A DNA stretch of 29,443 nt from Hymenochaete sp. R1 (taxonomy: Eukaryota > Basidiomycota > Agaricomycetes > Hymenochaetales > Hymenochaetaceae). Position numbers and translations under genes: made by a program. How positions within the stretch are numbered: the first letter of the stretch is position 1; each line of letters starts with the position of its first letter. The notes beneath the pieces are model-generated. The model saw only the letters and a program-made list of their open reading frames with translations. It searched no databases and had not been told where the DNA came from. The stretch spans positions 1-29,443 of the forward strand of contig JAFREE010000228.1 in assembly GCA_019400425.1 (NCBI GenBank), read 5' to 3'. This document shows, piece after piece, positions 20,202 through 29,443 of the stretch.

Positions 20202-20891
20202 CTTTCAAGTTGGTGCGCGATTTCACTGTCCAACTCTCTGCGTGATCCAAGCTGATAAGATCAAATTACAGTTAATAGGAACTCAGGCTCTTATAATGTT
20301 ATGTTAGCAGTCTGACTCTGAACAATTATTCATTTGCTTCGTGCGTTATTGATCTATCGTATGTGTGTTTGTCATCAATTCAATCAAACATTTAATAGTC
20401 ACAATAAATCGGCGACGGAAAGAAAACTGTTCGGCGACTCACTTGAAGAAGCTTGAAGTTTTGCTTTTATGCATTGAAACCTTGACTTTGCTCTTCTGAC
20501 TTTCTTGGCAGACTCACGATGTACTTCAAAAGAGAACAAGTGATTAGAAACATCCGGTCGAACTGAAATACGCATTGCGGGAAAATAATAGCATCCGAAA
20601 GGAAAGGAATTTTTTATGCAAAATGGGTCTCGCGGCGTAGCATACTAGTGCACAAAGCCTTTTTTTTTATTTATCAATAATTCATTTACTAATATCATGC
20701 CCGGATTGTTACACCCTTTTACTCGGAGCGAAGGCTACCTACAGGCGTCGAAGCACAATCATGATGGTCAGAATGAATGTGAGCCGTGGACAACGGGGCC
20801 ATCTTCATGTCATCAAGTGATTCTGAACTAATTCGAAATACGATTCTAATAGGTGGATGATTGAAAAACAGGATGTCGAGATGGCTAGCAG
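20202..20891. other. Intergenic stretch between the two orphan ORFs
   Basis: Nearly 700 AT-rich bases with a run of nine T near 20660 and several ATTTA-type stretches; no gene is visible. It holds the 3' flank of orphan ORF 1 and the promoter of orphan ORF 2, which are in tandem on the plus strand. Confidence 0.45.
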
Positions 20892-21722
20892 ATGCCCATG
20901 AACTCGCCCAAGCGCAAGCGCAAGATGGATTCGCCCCAATCTCTGCCAAATCCCGAACCAAAGCGCGTCAAACATTCACGCACCCCTTTTATCCCTAGCG
21001 ATTTCGTTCGTCGATGCTACGACACACTTGATTCAGCGGAATATGACATGAACGCTTTACTCGAGAAAGTTGATGATATAGAAAACCCAGATCGACGTAC
21101 TTTTACAGCTAGGATGAACGGCCTCGTCACTATCTTTAAACAAGCTTGCGCGGACATCGAGACAGGCGTATCTCAGACCCTCGACACGCATAGAAAAATT
21201 ATTGCTGGCGATCATCTTAATGTGGAGAGCGTTGATCTCATCCGGAGAATTGAAGGTGACATTGAGGTCAACCAGACCAGACACAAAAGTCTCCATAACA
21301 CCGCGGTTTGGGGGAAACTGAAAAGTCAGCTTTCTCTGTATAATCGCATCAGAACCAGTAGGAAACCGACGCGGCATCAAAACTACAATCTCCAACGACA
21401 ATCTCAGCTCGTGTATGATACGCGGTATCCCTTCGATTACAAACAGGAAGTTACCGAATGGGTACGAGATACTGACCTAGAGGATGCTGATCCACGGGAA
21501 GTCCGAGAGTGGTTATTTAATCCATTTTCTTTGGTTGAAAAGGAGAAAGCAAAGGATCAAGACATGTTCTTTGAGTTTTTTGATGACGTCGCTGATGACG
21601 AAACGGTTTGGAAAAAACGAATCTTTCGAGATACTTCGCTTCCTGTCAATATCCGCGTCGGACTCGTTTGGATGGAGATATGCGTGTTGGTTTCCGAGTT
21701 CAAAGGAAGTAAATCGGAGTAA
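20892..21722 (+). CDS. Single-exon protein of unknown function (orphan ORF 2)
   Basis: A 276-codon uninterrupted frame. The N-terminus has two basic clusters (SPKRKRKMD and PKRVKHSR) resembling a bipartite nuclear localisation signal. Residues 35-140 look helical (SDFVRRCYDTLDSAEYDMNA, RMNGLVTIFKQACADIE). A basic middle (SRKPTRHQNYNLQRQSQ) is followed by an acidic, tryptophan-containing C-terminal third (EVTEWVRDTDLEDADPREV, FFEFFDDVADDETVW). No known domain is recognised. The start could be the ATG at 20892 or the next Met two codons on. A GCTAGCAG just before the ATG could be an acceptor of an intron in the 5' leader. Like its upstream neighbour it has no intron in the coding part and a basic N-terminus, but I see no convincing residue-level similarity between the two. 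Confidence 0.6.
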   Translation: MPMNSPKRKRKMDSPQSLPNPEPKRVKHSRTPFIPSDFVRRCYDTLDSAEYDMNALLEKVDDIENPDRRTFTARMNGLVTIFKQACADIETGVSQTLDTHRKIIAGDHLNVESVDLIRRIEGDIEVNQTRHKSLHNTAVWGKLKSQLSLYNRIRTSRKPTRHQNYNLQRQSQLVYDTRYPFDYKQEVTEWVRDTDLEDADPREVREWLFNPFSLVEKEKAKDQDMFFEFFDDVADDETVWKKRIFRDTSLPVNIRVGLVWMEICVLVSEFKGSKSE

Positions 21723-22205
21723 GTCGTCGGTGTACCGAGATCAATGTTATATATCAATGCTATTTTAGTTCTGTATGTTTTTAAAAAAGGGAGACCACAA
21801 ATTGATGAAATTAGATACGTTGAACTTATGCACCAAAGGCAACTTCAGAAAATTTCTGGCATGCTCTGTCTGTCGAAAACGGGCCATGGCACATGTAGAA
21901 GTATCTATCTTCGAATCCGACCCATTCTTTGTGACGTATGCATTGACTTACGGGGTTTTACGTTGCAGAAGACTTATAATCTCAAGACTCTCCAGAAAGG
22001 GAATCAAAGTGCAAAATGGCTACAGTGAAGGTCGAATTGCAAGACAGCAAATATACATAACATACAAAAAGCGTAGCAACATAGAGATCAAATAAGATGA
22101 GGTAGTAGTCATCGAATACTTTGATAAATTAAGTGCGACCAGTACCTCATGAGATTCAAAGGCCAAACGGAAAGCGAATCGAAGAGGTCCCGCCTTTGAA
22201 TCACT
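21723..22205. other. Intergenic stretch between convergent genes
   Basis: AT-rich 3' flank shared by orphan ORF 2 and the F-box gene. Two overlapping open frames (21744-22028 and 21775-22095, plus) lack recognisable features and sit in sequence of non-coding composition; I do not support them as genes. Confidence 0.4.
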
Positions 22206-24132
22206 TCATTCGTCTTCGTCCGAGTCACTACCTCCAACATTCATATTCGTGCTCCCAGGCCACCTGACCCTCCCGTCCGTCGAATGCAAGTCATTCGCTT
22301 CCATCTTTAGCCCCTCCTTCAAGCACCGTCTAAGTGCCTTATTCCTCCCGACAAACCAGACGTCCTTCCCCTGCATTCTCACGACCCTGAACGGGGTCAT
22401 CTTCCCCCGCCTCTGCGGCTTCCCGTCGCTCGTCTTTGTTCCAGTGCCGTTCCCTCGTCGAGACGTGGTGCTGAAGACGGAATTGGCACGGGCATTGAAG
22501 TAGGAGTTCGTGCTGGTATAGGATGAGGTGCTGGCATTACTCCGAAGGGAACCATCGCCGGAAGGAAGGGGAATCCCTGTCCAGCGCGAGATGAGGACGT
22601 TGGCAAGGAGCGGGTAATTCTTGAACATGAGTGGTCCCCATGACAGCTCCAATTCCTCTAACATTGGGCAAAGCGTCTTTGAGGGTAGAGCGACGTCATC
22701 GGCGGGAGGTCGATAGACAAAAGGATTGAGTTTTGGGCTCGATACGCGTTGGATGGCGAACTTGTTGAGAAAACTTTCCATGACTGTAGGGCTCGATACT
22801 CCGATAATTGATAAGTGCGTTAGCCCGGGGCTGTATTGCAAGCAGTCCATTGTTTCGGATGGGAGAAACGAAGCCGTATGGATAGTGAGCAATTTAAGGT
22901 TTGCTTGTGAGCGTGTCAGGAGACTAGCGATGCCATTTTTGTTGGTATGAGAGCCGTTGCGCTGTATTCGGATATCAAGGGTTTCGAGAGCGGGTAGCGT
23001 AAGACGGGAGAGGAAACCGTTTATATCACTGGCCTCCATAGAGCTAAAAATTAGGTATAGATGACGAAGTGACTCCAAAGTGATTCGTTCCTCCTTGAGG
23101 ATCTCGACCGGCCCCGAGATACTTCCAGCGAAATACTCGAGGTTTGGTGAGCGTTTCATTATTAACATATGGTCGTCAGCTGACCCAGACCCTTGACGAC
23201 TTGCGGTAGACCAAAGGTCAGATGCGTTCAACGCTTCGTAGTCAACACTGACATATTTGAGGTTATCAAAAGGAAGCCTGCCGAGAGAAAGTGTATAATC
23301 GCCTGCGAGCGAGAGCGAAGAGAGGCGTAGGGAGTGCGACAAGTCGATGTAGGCATCCCCGTTTTTGAAGGGTATGTTAATGTGGAGCAATTCAAGGCGT
23401 GGCATATCAATGAGCTCTACTTGAAGTTGTCCTATCTCCAACGTCCGCAAATCGATTGCTGCCTTGCGCCAACGATTCTGCTCAATTGCTAATAGATCCA
23501 GGAGTAAGATATGCGGTGACATCCCAACCTCTGAATCTTGAGATGATGAATCATCAAGATCGCTCGCAACCAAGAAATCCAGGGGTGACTTCCTAGAACG
23601 CTCGATCCATTGCATCGTCATTTTCACGCCCTTGATCCCCTTAACGCCTGAAGGACAGTCCGTGAACGCGAACCGAGACCAAAGCCGAGGAAGGTCGTAC
23701 GCAATATTTTTCCACGCTTTGCAAGCGAGAACAAAATTCAAAGGTGAAGCGTACCCGTGTTCGTCCTTGCATAGCGAGCCGGCGTAAGCATCCGTATCCA
23801 CGTCTGAGATGCAGTAAAAGAAAATTTCGGCGAGGAGCTCGATGGGGAGGCGGGTGATTAAACAGGAGCGCCTGATTGAAGGCCAGCCAGTGCAGCTTCC
23901 GTCGTCGACGAGGGATGGGCTTGCATGGACTTCCTTTGGGATATAGAAAAGCCGGCGAAAGCACTGTAAGGCGCTCTGAATGTGAGCGATCTTCGCAAAC
24001 AAAACATTAATATTTTAAAAGTACCTTTGTGATGAAAGAGCCGTCGCTCGTTTTGACAAGCATTCGATGAATGCCTTCTCCAGAAGCCAATTGCTGAAAG
24101 CGACTGGGTCGATCGATACTGCGCACGGACAT
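22206..24132 (-). CDS. F-box protein with LRR-like substrate domain
   Basis: Two exons (24132-24025 and 23990-22206) give 630 aa; an in-frame alternative acceptor would start the second exon at 23963 and give 621 aa. The F-box lies at about residues 85-150: LPIELLAEIFFYCISD, an insert, then FVLACKAWKNIAYDLPRLWSRF. This is the Agaricomycete form in which the final helix carries W-x-x-I-A. About 300 residues of LRR-like strands follow (LKYVSVDYEAL, LESLRHLYLIF, LETLDIRI, LKLLTIHT, LTHLSIIG, LEELELSWG). The tail is Ser/Thr-rich and then acidic (GGSDSDEDE). F-box proteins act as substrate receptors of SCF ubiquitin ligases through Skp1; the target is unknown. The first exon is supported by matching phase and by a TATA-like box upstream. 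If it were not used, the frame could begin at a Met at 24002. Confidence 0.85.
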
Positions 24133-24210
24133 GATGAACAAAGCTTGCTGAAAGAAGAAATGAAAGTGGATGATGAAAGACAAACCTCATCGTGCTAAGG
24201 AGCCACTGTC

Positions 24211-24217
24211 CTTATAT
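24211..24217 (-). promoter_or_regulatory. TATA-like box of the F-box gene
   Basis: On the minus strand the sequence reads GATATAAG about 80 bases before the proposed start codon at 24132, a usual distance for fungal TATA boxes. It supports the short first exon. Confidence 0.4.
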
Positions 24218-24524
24218 CTCTGATGCCTCGCAGCACTTAGGCCGATGCAACCACACAGCATGCCCCTATCCACCGTGGGTCTCGCAAAGGGAACGCGCAG
24301 TGCTCGAGCCCGTAGGTCAAAGCGGTCAAAGGGCCTGTTCTTGTCGTTGTTTTCGCGTCAACGATTGCTCCAAAAGTTAAATTTAAAGTCTAGGCGTGTG
24401 GGAACGTAATATACGAACTGGACGAGGATGGAAGTAACTGTGAAATCTGGTAAAGGTCTGGGTCTGAATGAGAATGAGAGAGTACTAGTGAAAGTAATGC
24501 GTGCCAGTGCCAGTAACAACGTTT

Positions 24525-24603
24525 GTGACAAGTGTGACATGTGACAGAAAGATCGAAAACTTGAGCATTTCTTTTCTTTAGTTAGTGTATGACAGCGTCA
24601 TAC
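24525..24603. repeat. Triplicated GTGACA plus a 7-bp inverted repeat
   Basis: GTGACA occurs at 24525-24530, 24534-24539 and 24541-24546. About 40 bases further, GTATGAC and GTCATAC flank a 3-base spacer (24587-24603). The TGAC half-site recurs in each, so the group could be a cluster of bZIP- or homeodomain-type binding sites. No function is shown by the sequence itself. Confidence 0.35.
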
Positions 24604-25500
24604 AATCACCTTCAAGTTATCATCTCATCTCACCCCAGTTCATGATTACTTCGCATACGAGACGCAATTCATTCAGACTCAAACGTACGCACATTTGATA
24701 AACTCGACGATAGCAAGCTTGCGCCGAAGGAAAAGCTAAAGTTCCGGGGACGTCGCCTGGCTGCAGTCGGCGATCACTTCGAAAGAGATTAACAAGCAAC
24801 GAGTCATACATATCTTAGACATGAGAACGCCTTATCAAGCCCAATATAATTTTCGTCAACAAGAGACCGCATTTAAGGGAACAGGCGCACTAGGAAGTGA
24901 CGAATTCACACGGGATGTTGATGGTGGCTGTCGCGCTCGGTGCGTTCGAACTATGCCTTCCCCCTAGAAATATCATTAAACTAATCAAACGTGCTTTATC
25001 CATGCACTGCAGATTTTTAAACGGTGCACAAGCACATTTCTTTGTCGCGATTTGAACCACGTGGAAGGAGTCTTTCCCAGCCCTTAAGACCCTGGCTAAG
25101 AACGTCAAAATCTTTCAACATAGCCCGAGCATCTCTTTTCAAGAACATGTACGAAACTGCATCGTCAAGCCCTTCGTTATAAGATACCACCGATTTTTAC
25201 GTTTACTGGGCCTGGCGATCTGTATCTTTGACTGATATTGATGAACCGTTAGGAGAATGAGAGGTATGTGCTGAACGATGGATCAGCTTGACAATGATAG
25301 AAATGTCAAAAGCATTATGAACAAGATTGAAATCATGATGATCACCTTTTCGACTATACTCGGCCTTTCAAATACACTGCACAGAATATCTGATGCCTTT
25401 CTTCCTCGTAACTTTTGCTTCTCTCCTTTATCGTGGTACACACTCGCCTTATAACTGCGCCTCTCGGTCTCGTCGACCACCAATCTCCTCTCAACTGACG

Positions 25501-28500
25501 ATGCGCATCCGAGCAGGATGTGCTTCCCTCCTCATGGCCTTCTGCGTAGTCTTCGTCCAAGCACAGATAGGTCCCTCACAGTGGAAAATGTTGCCCTTCA
25601 ACCCGCCAGCGCTCCCTCTGGCCGTGCGCTCGCCCAGTCTCAGTACGTGGTACCAACAGGGGAACAAACCAGCTAGCGTTGCTACCGAGAATCTCTGGGC
25701 GAATATTATAGGTCCTGACGTGAGTCCCTTCTGGCTGACTTCCTTCCTATTTTATGCTTCGGCACTTTCGTATCCTGGGGTTTTACTCTTTGTGTGTTTG
25801 CTGGGTTAATTAACAGCTGTGGAAGACAGTCGGAGGTTTGCGATGAGTTGGACATGACGTGGAGGCTCTGAATGGGTTTAGAGATGAACTAACCTTCGAC
25901 GAAAGCAAGAAGGCAGAGTCCTAGCGATCATGCAATGCCCTCCTCGTCCTTCAATCCCATTTTGTCCCGTCTAACTTACAAATTCTCTTGACGTAACAGC
26001 ATCCCGTTGGATGGTACGCCTCCGTTGTAGTTGACGGCACAGCCTACCGTGTCCTCGGCGGAGCTTCAATCCCTAACACGACCGCAGCCAATCAAACTGC
26101 CGCAGAGTTCACTGCCACGCGCACGTCCGTCATCATGGCAGCAGGGGGGATGGACGTGAACTTGACATTTGTGAGCCCTGTTGAGGTGCGTTTGAGTTTC
26201 CTGTCTTTTATCGAGAGTTGTGGAAGGATGATACTGATGAAAATCACATTTTTCCCTGTATTTTTTGCGCTTGGATACATGGTAAAATCTGGGATTGGAT
26301 TGGAATCTGAAGCCAGGGGATTTCGTGCGACAGTCGATGCCGTTCAGTTATTTCACCATGTCTGCCACATCAAACGACGAAAATGCGCACGACACTCGTT
26401 TCTACACTGATATCTCGGGAGGTACGCTCTCATCTCGCTGTTTTGACGTTTCTCCTATCCCTTAACCATTCCTACTCAGAATTCATTGCCGGCAACGTAG
26501 CCTCCATCGCAACCTGGAACTCCTCCGACGACGGCCAATACATCATCCTTTCCATGTCCCTTCAAAACCCGCAGGCGTATTCCGAGTTGAATAACATCGC
26601 GCTGGACGCGACCGAGTACTATGCGTTTATACGCATTAGCGGAACGACGGCGTCGTGGCAAATTACGGAGGATACGGTCAATCGCGCGTGGGTGACCAAT
26701 ACTGGGGCGATGTTGAATAATACGCAGGACAACACACCGAGAGCGGTTAAGAAGTGGGTATTTTACCCCTAACTGTTTTCTCGTTTGCGCTAGTTTGGTA
26801 ACCGATCGATTTTTTGTTGAATTTTTTTCTTTATAGTAGCTGGCCGGTACTAGGGATTGAGTTAGACTGGGGCAATATTTCGAGCACACCTCAACCAGCA
26901 GTATTTGCTCTCGGTGTCTTGCGTTCTCCTGTTGTTCAGTTTAGATCGGCGTCAGGCTCAATCGAAAACCGCTATCCTTACTACGCCTCAGTATACAGTA
27001 ATGGTTCTTCAACGGTACGGGGTTTTTTCTGTCTCTAACCTGTACTTTGCTGTCCTTTTGCCTGATAGCTTGAAATAGGCCAAAGCATTCTTGGACGATT
27101 ACAACCGCGCCGTCTCCGTATCTTCCGCTTTTGACGCCTCCCTTTCTCAAGCCGGCTCCGCAATATCGTCGGATTACTCTGATCTCCTTGCCCTTGCCAC
27201 GCGCCAATCGTTTGGAAATCTGGACATCACAATCTCCCGTGACAACAGTTCGGGCGAATTTAGCACTTCAGATGTGAAGATGTTTGTAAAGAACACAGAT
27301 TCTTTCGGGAACGATGAAAGCGTGTTAACGTCAAGCGTGAACAATATCGATGTGCTTTTTGCAGGACTCCCGCTGTGGTTGTATTCGAACCCAGAGATTT
27401 TAGGTGGGCTTCTGCGTCCATTGTTAGAATGCATGGACACGGGCACGTTTCCGTTGCAGTACCCGGCGAGGAATATTGGTGAGTTACCATAGTCTCGCAA
27501 AAAAAAATACCATAATTATGTCTGACCGTTATTTACTTTCTCTCTCTTGGTGAAAAGGCTCTTCGTACCCGAACGCCACAGGAGATGGATTAGCCACAGT
27601 TCATAACTATGGCGTGGAGGAGTCGGCAAATATGTTAATCATGATCCTGGCCTATTCCCAACGTTCGGGGAACGAAACCCTCATCAGTGAACATTACACG
27701 AAACTACGGGAATGGGCCGACTACCTTGTCAGCAACGCTCAGACGCCGACCAATCAGTGCGTTGTTTCTTTTTGGCCCTGTGGTGCTGCCTCTGACGTCG
27801 CGTGGATTTTACATGCTACAGATGGTCAGTGGATGTGTTACCCAATTCAGCTACCTCACGAAGCAACCAAACGAACTTGGCCGTGAAGGGAATCATCGGA
27901 ATCTCTGCTATGGCAAAAATTGCGGGGATCGCGGGAAACGACACAGATACTGCATTCTTTAGCGTGTGTCCATCACCTTTACTCTGTTTATGGATGCCTA
28001 CCAACCTAAGTACACAAGGACAAAGCAACAACTTTTATGTCCTTTTGGCAAGAAAACTCGATTGCTTCAGACAACTCTCACCTGAATCTCTACTATGGCG
28101 ATTCGGGCTCCTCCGGGCTAATCTATAACCTCTATGCGGACAAGCTCTTGCAGCTCGGCATTGTGCCGGATGCTGTATATACAGTCGCGTCTGTGACGTA
28201 TAATAAGATAGCGGCACAGAACAAGTATGGGCTTACATTGGACAGCTATGATGTGCCGAGGTCTACAATCAGTATGTATTTCCTACTGCTCCAGTTCGTT
28301 TCTCCTTTCCAGAAATTTTGTTTCCCCGCCAAACCTCAATATATTATTAATTTACATGGTGCTGATTAAAGATATTCGTATGTATAGATGGAATGCTGAT
28401 GTCGGCAGCAACAGTGAACGATACAGCCACAAGAGACTTTATGATATCACAGGTGCGAAACTACGCGTCAAGTAGCCAGGACAATTCAGCTTTGGCGGCG

Positions 28501-29333
28501 ATATTTGATCCTACGAATGGTAAACCTGTAGCATCTGCCGCGGGAATAAAAAGCTCCGCTGTGGGTGGTGTATTCTCGTTCTTAGCTCTTAAGTGCGCTT
28601 CTTCCTCCTTCATTAAGTATATTCCTCACTAGTCCACCCCCACTTGTTACCCTTCTTCTTTCATAGTAATTCCATCAACATCAAAATATCGCCCTCTGGG
28701 AACACAAACCCCAGCCCCTCGTTAGACTCCACCAACAAAGGCGCTATTGCGGGAGGCGTCATCGGCGGACTTATAGGCCTCACCCTCATTGCCTTCGCAG
28801 TCTTTTACTTCCTCCGGCGTCACAGACGCCAGGCCGAACAAATCACCTACGATACCCGTGCCGAGCCCATTCCCTTCATGAGAACAAACCCGTATTCGAG
28901 AAGTGGATTGGTTGTTGGATCGTCTGCTAAGACAGCGTTACGCACCGATATGAACTTTATAGTAGGTCTTGGATACGAAAATGTCCATACGCCAGGCTCT
29001 TCTTCGGGGCATGGATTACGTTACTCTCGAGCTGGGACACGGGCAGGGACCGTTGGGGCTGACATAACGGGAGATTATGAGCATATGGTGGGTTCTTGGA
29101 GCGATCCATTGACAAACAACCCAACATTGGAGGAACAAGAATTGGGGGAAAATGAGCTGAGAAGCCGAGTTGACAGCCTAACAAGGCTTTTGGAGAGGAT
29201 GGAGGCGGTGAGGGCAACGCCAGGCCAAGTTAATAATCATATGCAAGCGCGATTACGTCCTGCCTTTATGTCAAGCGATTCAGGAATAGGACGTGATTCT
29301 GATGACGCCCCGCCTTTGTATTCAGATCCGTAG
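25501..29333 (+). CDS. Secreted glutaminase (GtaA-type) with C-terminal membrane anchor
   Basis: Eleven exons (25501-25719, 26000-26185, 26313-26421, 26480-26753, 26837-27014, 27079-27478, 27558-27756, 27822-27963, 28019-28271, 28388-28592, 28667-29333) give 943 aa with all phases matching. A signal peptide opens the chain (LLMAFCVVFVQAQ). The body matches fungal glutaminases of the GtaA type, with their DUF5127, DUF4965 and DUF1793 segments: FNPPALPLAVRSPSLSTWYQQG at the start, GLATVHNYGVEESANM and LREWADYL in the middle, NQTNLAVKGIIGISAM, LYNLYADKLLQL, and a closing GGVFSFLAL. Such enzymes hydrolyse glutamine to glutamate outside the cell. A Ser/Asn linker, a transmembrane helix (about 747-771, GGVIGGLIGLTLIAFAVFYF), a stop-transfer RRHRR and a 172-aa Ser/Thr-rich tail follow, so the enzyme is likely anchored at the plasma membrane. 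An in-frame ATG at 25393 is less likely, since it would bury the signal peptide. The first intron (280 nt) is unusually long. Confidence 0.9.
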
Positions 29334-29433
29334 TTGTATATATTGCATCGCCTTAGGATATAGTACATACAGTATCTCAAAAAACCGGTGCACAAAACGC
29401 GACTTCGCGATCGCGTCGCTTCCCCCTCCCTCA

Positions 29434-29439
29434 AATAAA
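29434..29439 (+). terminator. Possible polyadenylation signal of the glutaminase gene
   Basis: AATAAA about 100 bases after the glutaminase stop codon, preceded by a T/C-rich run. Fungal poly(A) signals are degenerate, so this is only a plausible site. Confidence 0.3.
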
Positions 29440-29443
29440 ATTA

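Larger units (their letters stand above)
24133..25500. other. 1.37-kb divergent promoter region, no gene seen
   Basis: Lies between the starts of the F-box gene (minus) and the glutaminase gene (plus). It carries the TATA-like box of the former, three GTGACA copies at 24525-24546, an inverted repeat at 24587-24603 and, near 25385-25500, a pyrimidine-rich leader of the glutaminase gene. Open frames are short and unrecognisable. I found no RNA gene. Confidence 0.45.

Noticed and set aside
21775..22095. 106-codon frame containing SVCRKRAMAHVEVS
   Set aside because: AT-rich sequence between converging genes, with an overlapping rival frame and no recognisable motif; the Cys pair is too isolated to claim a zinc finger.
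22249..22503. Plus-strand frame opposite the F-box gene tail
   Set aside because: It is the antisense shadow of the coding exon, whose frame is supported by the F-box and LRR-like strands.
25393..25500. Upstream in-frame ATG extending the glutaminase by 36 residues
   Set aside because: It would place the signal peptide in the interior; the start at 25501 gives a standard secretory N-terminus, and the upstream part is a pyrimidine-rich leader.
1..29443. CRISPR array, prophage or bacterial operon structure
   Set aside because: No regular repeat-spacer pattern is present, and the intron-rich eukaryotic genes make a bacterial origin untenable.

Overview
The window looks like nuclear DNA of a mushroom-forming basidiomycete (Agaricomycetes). 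Most genes are broken by many GT-AG introns of about 50-90 nt. The gene set is typical of that group: a PhzF-like enzyme, condensin SMC4, a BEM46-type hydrolase, F-box/LRR-like proteins and a secreted fungal glutaminase. The species assignment is inferred from gene style and protein similarity recognised by eye; no search was run. For the six internal multi-exon genes I checked that the proposed exon lengths and phases give one uninterrupted frame. The exception is the BEM46 N-terminus, which is uncertain.

Layout, left to right. The window opens on the 3' part of an F-box/LRR-type protein (1-717, +). A two-exon PhzF-like isomerase follows (1027-2141, +). Next is a ten-exon gene (2390-6611, +) encoding about 1167 aa, whose C-terminus looks like the XPF-like plus helix-hairpin-helix module of the meiotic crossover protein SHOC1/Zip2. 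It converges on a 19-exon SMC4 gene (7089-12865, -). Then come a three-exon GNAT acetyltransferase-like gene (13348-14482, -), a possible small unknown gene (14934-15245, -), and a 1.45-kb gene-free stretch holding a cluster of palindromes that may be a degenerate miniature transposon. A ten-exon BEM46/ABHD13-like hydrolase (16697-18587, -) includes one GC-AG intron. Two single-exon lysine-rich ORFs of unknown function follow (19224-20201 and 20892-21722, both +). A two-exon F-box protein (22206-24132, -) comes next, then 1.37 kb without genes. The last gene is an eleven-exon secreted glutaminase (25501-29333, +) with a C-terminal membrane anchor and a 172-aa cytosolic tail.

The genes do not form a pathway or cluster. 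The only functional echo is two chromosome-biology genes placed tail to tail: a meiotic crossover factor candidate and the condensin ATPase. The most notable points are the divergent SHOC1/Zip2-like gene, the two intronless orphan ORFs beside intron-rich neighbours, the PhzF homologue lacking the usual catalytic glutamate, the GC-AG intron, two introns with in-frame alternative 3' splice sites, and the palindrome cluster. I did not find a clearly new multi-gene system.
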